DNA of 64,000 nucleotides from Paratinospora sagittata (Eukaryota; Streptophyta; Magnoliopsida; Ranunculales; Menispermaceae), in the NCBI GenBank assembly GCA_035771175.1, contig CM069592.1, forward strand, positions 41,108,623-41,172,622. The letters are read 5' to 3'. A program made the translations under genes and the position numbers. The stretch's first letter is position 1. Every line of letters begins with the position of its first letter. Below are positions 45,198 through 55,800 of the stretch, piece after piece. A model generated the notes under the pieces. The model made no database searches. It was given only the letters and a program-made list of their open reading frames with translations, and was not told where the DNA came from.

Positions 45198-46548
45198 TTG
45201 TAGTATATGTATAAAAGAAACTCCACCCAAGTGATGAGTTAAATATATCAGACACTGACCCAATATCTATCGGACAATGACTTTCCCCTAGGCATCACAG
45301 AAACCTTCATTAGAAAACAGACAAGAATTAGACAAAATATAAGCCATATTCTAATCGTGTGCAATACTTCGCAAATGTGGCCACCTACTGGGGCCTATTT
45401 GGTTCCATTTTTGTGGTCAAATAAATTTCAAGATTGATGTTTATAACAAGAATATCATGACCTAACTAGTTAATGGTAGATATTAGCTTTAGCAATAGTT
45501 AAAGTACTCAAACCCTAATACTTAAAAAAAAACAATTAAGAAAAAGCTCAGGTAACCGACCATAGGTCCTTTGTAGCCTTTTCCTTACAGACAATGTACT
45601 ATTGGATTATAAACAGCAAGAATACTATGGTATAATCTAATTTGTGTATCTTTAATAGCAAAAAGCTTCAGCTAAGGCAGTGATAAAAATGAAACTCAAG
45701 TAGACTCTCCAGATGATATACTCTACTATCACACTCTTATTTCATTTAAAACAGACTTTTTCCCTCCACTCTTCACAGTTCAGCTCCCCTTGTGATACTG
45801 AACTCAGGAAAGTGATTTAAACAAGACATGTTTCAAAAACAATTTGCTGAAGATTCATATTGTCCAGTTGTGGCAATTAGTTCATCGAATAAATACATAT
45901 AATAAAAGATGAAAGTTCAACCCTTCAAAGCATCAAGCTGCTAAAACCTTACTGCAACTTCTGCAGAGTGCCAATCTCATCGAGTAGGGTCACGACTCAT
46001 GACTCTATTCTGCATTAACCAGAACAATTATTAATTCCTTCGGGCACAAATAATAATCTTCCGACAACTAAATTTAAGACCAAACCCAACAGAAAGGCAA
46101 AAAGAAAACTCAAGTTTGTACAGAGGCTTTCACCTCTATAAATATAAACGCAGTTGCATCAAAACTATCTAAGCACCATTCAGGAATAAACGATGGCAAA
46201 GAAAGTTGAATACCAAATCACAGTCAAACCCAAAAACTCAAACGCACTTCAAAGTACTTGCAACTCCGTCGTACTCGAGCAACAACAAAAGGAATGGAAA
46301 GAAAGAAAGAAAATAAAAAGATTTTTTTTTTTAAATCACGGTTTCAAATACGAATTAACCCTAAGATTCGTATCAATATAGTCAGTCTAATTCCAATACA
46401 TGCATGAATAAGTGCGTCAAGAACACAATAAAATCAAAATCTATACAGAAGTTAAAGGAAAAAAGAAATTCTAGAAACGCGTTTAGGATAGGTTTTCCGT
46501 ATTCGAAGAATTGAAAACCCTAGAAAATAAGGAGAGCTGAATCAATAC
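45198..46548 (-). other. 5' UTR and leader intron of the NFRKB-like gene
   Basis: The region separates the start-codon exon from an upstream non-coding exon whose donor (CAG|GT) is at 46549-46547. The matching acceptor is not clear. No coding sequence or bounded repeat is seen between them. Confidence 0.45.
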
Positions 46549-46660
46549 CTGCAAAATATCCGATGCTTCGTGGAGAAGAAATCAAGATCGAAGAGTTGAA
46601 CAGAGAGAAGAAGGAAATAAGGAAAAGAGAGAAGAAACATAGACATATTTAGGAGATTTA
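46549..46660 (-). other. Probable non-coding first exon of the NFRKB-like gene
   Basis: On the minus strand a purine/pyrimidine-mixed leader (TTCTCTCTGTTCAACTCTTCG...) ends in TTTGCAG|GTATTG, a good plant donor. The transcription start is not visible; it would lie at about 46650. Confidence 0.45.
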
Positions 46661-47034
46661 AAGGGTGGGGGAAGAACGAGGGCTCTCTCTGTAATGGAGA
46701 AAAAGACTGGGTTAAACGCTCGAGGGTAGAGCTAGTTGCGTTTTATCCGCTTTGTTCGGACTTCTGTGTTGGAGAGGGAGTTTTAGAATCAGAGAAGCGT
46801 GGTTTCTTGGAACCGTTAAACCCGTCCCGCTCTCGGTAGCGACTTTGGGCACGAGCGCTAAAGGGGTTTTTTACATGATTACCCTTCAAAAAAAGAATAA
46901 TTCCACAAATGTCATCCCCTCAAAAATAATGTCACCTTTGTCACAGTTTACTGTTCACTGCACAGTCATTGCACAGTCAGCGCGCCAAACAAGCGCCACG
47001 TCAGCGCAGAGGTGGAATTTTTTTAAGTGGAAGG

Positions 47035-47168
47035 GAAGGCGTCTTTTTTCCACTTAAAAAAAACGCCTTACCTTAGTTGAAGGGAAGGCGTCTTTTCAAA
47101 AGACGCCTTCCCTTCAAATTTTTTTTTTTTTTGAAACAGAAGGCGTCTTTTTAAAAGACGCCTTCTAT
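47035..47168. repeat. Three hairpin-forming palindromes in the left MULE TIR
   Basis: 47079-47115 is a perfect 18+1+18 palindrome (left arm GAAGGGAAGGCGTCTTTT). 47138-47166 is a perfect 14+1+14 palindrome (left arm AGAAGGCGTCTTTT). 47035-47073 is an imperfect third. All share the core GGCGTCTTTT/AAAAGACGCC. Confidence 0.92.
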
Positions 47169-47540
47169 TTAATTTTTTTTTTTTTTATTTCCTTGGTTCT
47201 GAACAAATTTTGCTAGTTTTTGCATATTTTTCACAGGCATGGACTGGGTTTTAGGTCATCTTTCCATTTTGGGTTTTGGACCACATTTCTGGGACGCTTC
47301 TTCACTAATTTGCATACCATCACTTTTGGTGTTTCTTGTTTTGCCATTCATTAATGTTCCTGTTGGATGCTTTGCACTTGTTTGTTTTGTTCTGGATGGT
47401 ACCGTAAGGTACAGAGCTATTGCTGCACTTTTGTTCTCCATTGTTCCATGGCTTCTAGCTTTCAATGCTTTTAGAGTCTGCATGTTGTACATCTTTTATG
47501 AAAACATCTTCTTTATACTGAAAATACTGTTGACTCTCCA

Positions 47541-47978
47541 GGATTTCCTCCTATACTTACATCTTGCACGTCAAAAATGCTCCAATCTGGTGCTATGGGA
47601 AAGCGTTCTGGTCATCTCAGTCAAGTTGGATCCTTGAGTAGTGAAGGCCTTGATGAATCTGGTTCTGCTAGTATAGCAGTGGATGTTATTAATGTTAGCC
47701 AGAGCAATGAGAAAGGTACTTCAAAGTGGCAATCAAAAAGAAAGAGGAATTCAAGAAATCTGAACAAAAAAACTAGAAAATGCAAAAGCATAGACTTGAA
47801 GAGAAGATCTATAGATAGGGATGCTGAATTAGAGGCTTTTTTGGCAGGTTGGACTCAGAAAGTTGAGATCAACACTCGTGATGATGACTTGCACTCTTTG
47901 AATGATTCTTCCAATTGGAGCAAACAACTTTCGGAATCCAATCCAATTATGTGCCATTGTTCAGAACCAAGGAAATGA
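47541..47978 (+). pseudogene. Captured gene fragment in the MULE, resembling a plant PWWP/Tudor-type (At1g51745-like) protein
   Basis: An AG acceptor-like site at about 47534-47535 precedes the open frame GFPPILTSCTSKMLQSGAMG, SGHLSQVGSLSSEGLDESGS, KGTSKWQSKRKRNSRNLNKK, RRSIDRDAELEAFLAGW, closed by a stop at 47976-47978. The KW(Q)xKxKRNxRxxxKK box preceded by a Ser-rich SQVGSLSSEG stretch resembles the middle of plant PWWP/Tudor-related proteins of the At1g51745 group. This is recalled from family knowledge and moderately certain. The upstream 47239-47540 looks like captured intron or unrelated DNA. It is a fragment, not a full gene. Confidence 0.5.
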
Positions 47979-47991
47979 AAAAAAAAAATTA

Positions 47992-48141
47992 AACAGAAGG
48001 CGTCTTTTTAAAAGACGCCTTCTGTTAAAAAGAAAAAAAAAAATTTGAAGGGAAGGCGTCTTTTCAAAAGACGCCTTCCCTTCACTTAAAAAAAAAATAT
48101 GTGAAGGGAAGGCGTCTTTTGAAAAGACGCATTCCCTTCAC
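47992..48141. repeat. Three hairpin-forming palindromes in the right MULE TIR
   Basis: 47992-48026 is perfect (17+1+17). 48047-48083 is identical to the 37-mer at 47079-47115. 48101-48141 is a 20+1+20 palindrome with one mismatch. They mirror the left set. Confidence 0.92.
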
Positions 48142-48302
48142 TTTAAAAAAAAGCCACCTCCGCCTGACGTGGCGCGTTGACTGTGCGATGACTATGCAGT
48201 AAATAGTAAAATGTGGCAAATGTGACATTATTTTTGAGGGGATGGTATTTGTGAAATTTTTTTTTTTTTAAAGAGTAATCATGTATTTTTGCCAGCGCTA
48301 AA

Positions 48303-49812
48303 GCTCAAGGATTCGACGTGGCTCTCTGTGTTTGCGTCGTCAGAAGGGACACAGTAGCCGATGAAAGCACGATTGGGACCCACACACTCGTCCGGTCACC
48401 ACTCGAATTTTTTACATCTTTATCCCTCTAATTCTAGCTTTTTTATATTTATCTACTCCAATACTTAATATTTTTAAAATTTTAAAATCTCTCGAAATGA
48501 ATTTTAGATTTTATCTTAAAAGATATTAATTCTATGTCAAATGTGTACCAATATTCATTTTTTGCTTATTTATTTACTTAAAAATTTATTAATTAAATTA
48601 TAAAAAAAAAACTATTGATCAATAGTATTTAATTCGCCCTAAACATGAAATAAATAAATAGGTTAGAAAGCACTTTCTCAATGATTTTTGATAAATAAAA
48701 GCTAATTGATTTAGTAGCACGGGCCTGGCGCATGCCGATGCAAATGGCACAACTGAAAACTCAGAGATCAGTATCACATAAGGTAGAAAAATATTTAACT
48801 TGTTGTAATTTAAATATCAAATTATGTAACTGACCCAATATAATTAAAAAAAAACTTAATTAAATTAAATTTAATTGTAGAGCTTTTTTTAAGTTTAAAA
48901 ATTTTTACTTGACCAGCCGATAATCTTTGTTGCCTTTTTTTTAATGCACTTTAGTAATTTTAATTCACATTAGATCAAGTATAAAGTCGTGAATTTACGA
49001 GTATTAAAGAGTTGCCTTTTATGGCAACACAACATTGCGAGTACGCGACCTTAAAGATAGTGCCGTATATAACGCTTGTAATAGTACTAATTCTATTAAA
49101 GTTGGATCAAAATTCAAAAGTGTCGGGCCGACAGCACTTGGCCTTTTTACTAAAAGAAGTTATTTCTGCATTTTTATTTTTATTTTCTAATAGAATTGAC
49201 AAAAGAAGAAACAAAGTACTCATTTATTTGGAAGAAATCAAAAGCTGCAAATAAGATATCCGAGGTAACCCAACCTCTTAAATGAATCAAATCATTGATA
49301 TATCCTATTTTTTAACTAAAAAACCCTACAAAATAAAATAGAATTATTTAGTTTAAACAGGAAATGTGATTGTAACACAAAGTCGATCAAAAGTAATAAA
49401 ATTTAAACTTTGAAGGCAAGAAGTGAGGCTGATAACAATCATACCAGTCTACTTTATATAAATAACAATTCTATACACTATATACATAAATCCAAATATA
49501 TCTAGAAATCTCCCTTTCCCAAAAAAAATGAAGGAGAAAGCAAACTTACAAGATAAAAGGGGATTAACTTGCTTTACATCCAACATAAGAAGGGAAACTA
49601 GTAATCCTTCTTTCAGAAGAATTCCTTCTACTCCCTTTTCCCATTTAGCACTTATTTATTTTTTTGCCCTTTTTTCAAGATAACAAAGAGAGATCTGTAC
49701 ACGAACGATATCATTTCTTTCTTGCTTCAACTTTCTCTTCAATGATCTTGATCTATCAAAATCTTGCCCACCTCAACCGAATATTGACTACAAATACTTC
49801 TCCCAGTAGACC
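48303..49812. other. Intergenic region between NFRKB-like promoter side and HGSNAT-like 3' UTR
   Basis: AT-rich sequence. 48303-48420 is the original DNA upstream of the NFRKB-like gene, displaced by the MULE. About 49440-49812 should hold the HGSNAT-like 3' UTR. No gene recognised. Confidence 0.5.
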
Positions 49813-52800
49813 TCACGATCTGATTCCAATCAAGCTCAACTGTAAAAGTGATAAATGATAAAAACAAAGCAAGAGTAAGCAAATGTCATTGGCTGTGTAT
49901 AAGATATCTCACCAATCCCACAAAAAGAAACAATAGAAATTACATTTGATGCTCAGAAACTATGGAATTAAAGGGCACAACATGCATTCATAGGGCTCTC
50001 TCTCACAAGGCAGCATGAAAGATAACCAATCATCTTTATCATCATAAAATTAAATCTCACTTAAATGTGTATCTTTATATTCTGCCAAGGCATGTGAACC
50101 TTATTCCTTTCTTTTAACCAACATCAAATTCATATTTTCAATCGTCCTCTCACATTTAACCTTCAGCTTTCATTGAAGTTCTATTTTTTAACCTCTACAC
50201 ACCATCTATATGATATTCTAGGCACTTTCTCAGACAATCACCAATTGACATCCTCCAATTCTATGTCCCATTTGAAATATATATCTTTATTCCCTTGAAC
50301 ACATTTTCTGGATTATTTTTATACACACACAAAATAAATGCTAACAGTACTCAAACAGTCAAACTCAATAACAACAATTATTATCATAATAATAAACAAA
50401 AAAAAAGAGCCATAAGCTCCTTCACAAAAACATGAAGAACAAGCACAATTTCAATTTTTTAACAAGTAACTAAATGACAAGAAGAATAACTTACAATATT
50501 ATTTTGAGGCTTTCTCCAATAGAAACCATGCAAAAACATTGGCAATATATTGCAGGCGGCAAGAATATAGAGCATCAAAGCATGCATCCCCATCCACTCC
50601 AAAAACAAAGTGGGACGTCTATATCCCCACACATCAACCTGTAGAAGACAAAAACCACATCTCACAAAAAGAGAGAGCCTCAAACAACAAATTAATTTGT
50701 AAGAATTTTTCAAAATAAAAATAATTTGGAGATCTAACCAAAATATAAGTTCCAGCAAAGAGAAATCCAGCTGCACCAGCAGTAAGACAAGTGTAACTTA
50801 ATGTATACAGGACCTTGTTAACATGCATTCCTGTGACAAGAAACAAAAACCACTCAATGGGATGGGCTGAGTCACAAAGACCAAATATAACTCCAGGAAT
50901 CAAATGAATTCTTACCAAAAAAGTCCAAAAGGACGCCCAATAATACAAGACTAGAGGCAGGGATCATCCACTGCAGCATCCTATCCTTGTGATCCTTTGT
51001 GCAATCAGAGTTAACAATGTTGGCAAATAAAACAGAAATCTCTTCATATGAAAGTGCCCTAAGAGGAAAAGATTACCCTTACCATAAAATGCACAATAAT
51101 ATGCCCATAGTGCAACCCGATCAAGCAAGTAACAATGGCCATCGCTGAACTACAAACATTCACAAAGACCACCTCAAGAGCGGGTAAAAGAGGGAGTAAA
51201 TCATTAGAAGCATCCGTTCTACTATTGCTAAAAGAAGAGCCGAAGCGGGGTTGAATTAGCACCATCAAGGATGGTATATAGAGGACCAAAAAGAACAAAT
51301 CTACGAACAACGTGGAGAGTGTTGGGTGTTAATGATAGCTTGATGTACATTGTTGGGCTTCCACCTATCAGCTATAGATTTTGGGTTCAATGGTTTTTGA
51401 TATGGTATCGAAGCATTAGTTTTGTAAGAGGTCTTGGTTTCAAGTCTCGTTATTGGTATTTATGTTTTCTTCTATCTCCCTTTTACCTCTCTACATGCAG
51501 GATGGGGCTACACGTGATAGGGAGTCCTAAAGATAGCTTGACATACATTGTTGGGCCTCTACCTATTGGCTACAATTTTGGAGTTCAATGGATTCTAACA
51601 CTGACATTGTTCATATTGAATCTTGCCAAGAAAGCACTCTCAAGTGCCTTGTAAAAGAAGGTGGAAACTAACCTTAAGAGTCCTTCAGGATCAAAAGGGG
51701 CTTGACACCATGAAGGAGCATCAGGTGGAAGTGGGCCATGAGCTGGGGAGTTACTGCTGCATTGCTATTAAACCAACAAGAGAACATAATGTCATTTCAT
51801 TAAGAAGTACATGAATGAAAATCTATAATAATGTCAATGCAACTATAAACCTTTGTCCGTGCATATGTTGGCCTCTGATATAAATGTTGAATGCCTAATA
51901 TTTTACGATCAATCATTCCCACAGCATTACATGCAGGGCCAGTGTCACCACGCACACCACATTTAACCTTCAGATGGAAATGAGAAGTGTTAAGCCACAA
52001 AAACCAAAGTCATGTGGTCCTCAAAGCTTTGTATTGCTATGCAAGTTGCATAGAAGTCAATTAACAAACCATAGATCATAGTAGAAAAATTCGAAACTTA
52101 CAAAGATTGACTTTGGCACTGGAGTAGAGCTACCACTTGAAATTTGGTACTCCCAGTCTGGCACATACAAACCATATAGTAGGGTCATGTACATGGCAGT
52201 TATCACAAATGCAACCACCCTGAGAGGGAAATAAACAATGGTGAAACATATCAATAATGTCAACAAAACTTCATATATTAAACAGAAGCATCACTTTCTT
52301 AGAATCATGGATTTTGATCTCTCTTTGTACATGAATGATATCCACACCAAAAATTAGTAAAACATATCAATAATGTCAACAAAACTTCATATCAATAATG
52401 TTAAAGAAAAAAAGAAAGAAATAAGTGTTAGGTTCATTAAATTAATTTTTTTTTCATATTTTAGTCTGTAAACAATTAATGAAAACAAGAAAAAAGTTTT
52501 TTTCTAAATTTTATCTTTTGGGTTGTATCCCAAGATTTAAATCACGAACTAATACACAACCACAAATTTCATAAAACTCACTTGGCATAATATACAATCA
52601 AGAAATTATTTTTAAGATTCAAAAAATTTAAATATGTTCAGTTGAGAAGAAAAGGTTAAAATTAGCTTCAATTTTGCAAAAAAAAACAACAACTTTGGTT
52701 GCTTTCTAAAAGTGACCCACTGTGCATTTATACAATATGAATTTTTGCGTAACAGCATATTGAAATCAAGAAATAAGTTTTTGGTATAGTGGAATTGAAC

Positions 52801-55800
52801 ATGAAATTTAAGATACAATGTAAAAGATACACTTAAAGAAAATAACCAAATGTTGTTTTTGTTACTTTTTTTTCTTGACTGTTTTTAGTATTTTTCCTTT
52901 ATTGTTTCCAAAAAGTGGGTCACTTATTACTTGTTTTCAACATGTTTTCATACCAAAAAACAAAATCAACATCTAAATTACAAACGAAATAGGACCTAAG
53001 ATTTCAAAGTCAAGCAAAAAGTAAACACAGTGACTAGGAACTAGATTTCACAACAATATTTGCTATATAGTGAAGAACCAGTCCACCAAAGCATGAGGCA
53101 ACCTTACCACTGGAATCGATACTTCTTTAGCAAGGATAACGTTGAATTAACAACACCATCATGCTTGAGCCAAATCTCACACAATGCCACAAAAAGATAT
53201 GCTGTAGCAATTCTCTACATGAAATCAAGAGTTTATCAGTACCTTATTGTGCAAAACCTCATAAAAGAAAAAAATAGAACCAATTGGCCCTCCTTCCCAG
53301 ACATTAGCAAGTACCACAACAAAACAAGGCCTTGCAAAATTCATACCTGCAAAGTACCCATCCATCTAATGTGCTCAATATCAATTCCATATGTTAGATC
53401 ATTCAGGCCATGGAAATAACCTCCTAGATAAAACAAAATTAAACAAATTAAAGGAAAATGAAGATGGACCCAAATAAAAATGAAATGAGAACACGAGTCA
53501 TTTCCAAACCCCAAGGATTTTGCGCGAAGGCTTTTTTGTTGTTGTAAAGATGACTATGGCTGTAACATACCTACTTTGAAGAGGTAATTTGGTAATTTTT
53601 AGGAGCAGGGTTTGGATATTTGATCATGGACCCCATTTATGTGTGACTTATGAAGAACATGAGCGATAGAATAACATAGAGGGAGAACTTAAGCAACTGG
53701 GAAATTTTCTATCCAAGATAAAACATTACAAAATTCAAGAAGAGATCAAGGTCTTTCAGAGCCTATCTGTTCTTTGTCAACACAAGACTCGGAGCCCCTT
53801 GCTCAAACTTAAGGGTAATGCTTCAGAATTTTCAATTCCTTTCGGATTCTTAAATTTCCCTAGATGTTCAAATTTTCATTCGAAATTATTCTCTTATGCT
53901 CTTCATAGATCACACAAAAAATAAGTATATAATAGTAAAATAACCAAAATACCAACCAATAAAATTACTAAGTTACCCCATAAAAGTGTAGGGATTTACA
54001 ATGATATTATCATATTATTATTTATTACAGGCTACAGCGTGTCTACAATAACACGGAATACGATTAATGAAGAAATAAGGGAATTTAAAGTTCCCCAAAT
54101 GCTTTGTTCTTTTCTTTTCTTTCTTCTTCTTCTTCTTCTTCTTTTAATTTAATTTAATTTATTTTATTTTATTTTGCTTCCTTTTATCCCCTCCATAGCA
54201 ACAAAAATCTATATGATTTATAATCATCTTTGAAAACAAGACTAATTTGGTTTTATAATTCTAGCACTCTAAAATATAAGGAAAATGAAGATAAGTACCC
54301 TGAATGACAAGACCTAAGATGAATAGTTTCAATGACCGGAGTACCGCCTTTCTAGTTGCTATAACACTGCAAGATAATTTCTGCACACAAAATGATAGTT
54401 GTCAGTCAAGACGATAAATTTAAGGATTTATATCACACCTAGATATACAACAAATTCTGTTGGACAAAGGAAGGTGCAAAAAATTAAGAGTTGAATCTTC
54501 TTCAAATAACAACCAACTTGGGGGTGGAGTGACAGCCGCAAATCACCTCGAGAAGAAGATTCCTAAGCACAAATCCTACCTCAAGTGAGCCCCTTCCCTC
54601 AGAGTTTTAGCGTGTAAGAATAGGGAGGTCTGCGACAAACTGGAAGAGACTAGTCCAAAATGCCAAAATACCTTTGGATATATATATATATATAGAGAGA
54701 GAGAGAAAATAAGCTTCCAAAGCAATCAATTCAATCCAACCATTACTATTGCGCAAAACCTTACAAAGATAGAAAACCTTAAAATGATTAACACATTTAG
54801 TTTGAGATACAAAAACTAATTTTTGAATGATCTTTAAGTGATAAAATTTCATTTGGTATTATGTTAAAAACTTTTTCCAAGACTTGTAACATTGAGCACC
54901 TATTTGCTTGATTGTATGTCAAAACAATGGAAACAAGGATGTGATTGGTTAAGCTTCAAATCAAGTAATAATTAATTTTTAATTTAATCAAACTCAAAGA
55001 GTCTAAACAGTAGAAAAAAAAATGAAATCAAGAATTAAATAAAAAAAATTATTATGTTGCAAAACCAAGTTGTACAAATACCCAAGAAATTACCAAAGTC
55101 TTGTAAAAGTTAATTTTAACTGAATCATTCTTATAGAATATTCATAAAGGAAATATAGCTTCCTAGAGATGGCTTCATCTATTGTAGCTATGATTTCTTA
55201 CCTAATGTTGAGATTTATACATGCCTCTCACACGATATTCAATAAAAGGGTGACTACAGTATATTGAGCATATTGGCATAATACAGTAGGCTCAAACCTC
55301 AGATTAAGTTTTTAAAATCACATATAATTGAATAACAAATATTTGAAATACCAAAAATATTAAATTCAATAACCCATTTCACAATATAAATATATAAACA
55401 TCAAAGTAAAGCATTTAATGATTGCATAATTTGGATAACAATCAAATAGATAAACAAAAAATAAATTCAATTATTTCATCTTTTAAGACATAGATGTCAA
55501 ACTGATGTCTACCCATTCAAGGGTTGGTTTCAACTAAGTGTTTCCATCAATGATGCAATAAGATTCCATTAATTTGCTTAAATTGTAATATATTGAACTG
55601 TTTTAGTATTTCATTCTTCTTTTCTCAACAAGATTGATGGGCAAATAAGTTCCAACGGAGAAGGAGCATATTTACAAAAAACTGAATGCGAATTTACAGA
55701 TAGTAGGATGCATTGACTGCATAATTGGTATAAAGCTCCACACCTTCGTTAAAGTGATTGTTTAAAAATTTTCTTTTGGACAATTAGGAGACCAAATGCT

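Larger units (their letters stand above)
46863..48293. mobile_element. Pack-MULE: Mutator-like element with ~300-bp palindrome-rich TIRs and a captured gene fragment
   Basis: The 9-bp duplication AGCGCTAAA flanks the element exactly (46854-46862 and 48294-48302). The ends read GGGGTTTTTTACATGATTAC and, reversed, GGCAAAAATACATGATTAC. Inverted similarity continues for about 300 bp on each side (for example CCCCTCAAAAATAATGTCAC and GCGCCACGTCAG on both). The 9-bp duplication and long TIR indicate a non-autonomous Mutator-like element. No transposase is present. The centre (about 47180-47985) is not repetitive and contains a gene-like fragment. The element lies about 0.2 kb upstream of the probable first exon of the NFRKB-like gene. 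Confidence 0.85.

Noticed and set aside
47239..47637. 132-residue hydrophobic frame in the left half of the MULE cargo
   Set aside because: No family recognised, and it runs across the probable splice acceptor of the captured fragment; more likely captured intron DNA.
46854..48302. A CRISPR-like or tandem repeat array explanation for the GGCGTC repeats
   Set aside because: The repeats are palindromes arranged symmetrically in two inverted arms with a 9-bp target duplication, in a plant nuclear genome, which fits a transposon.
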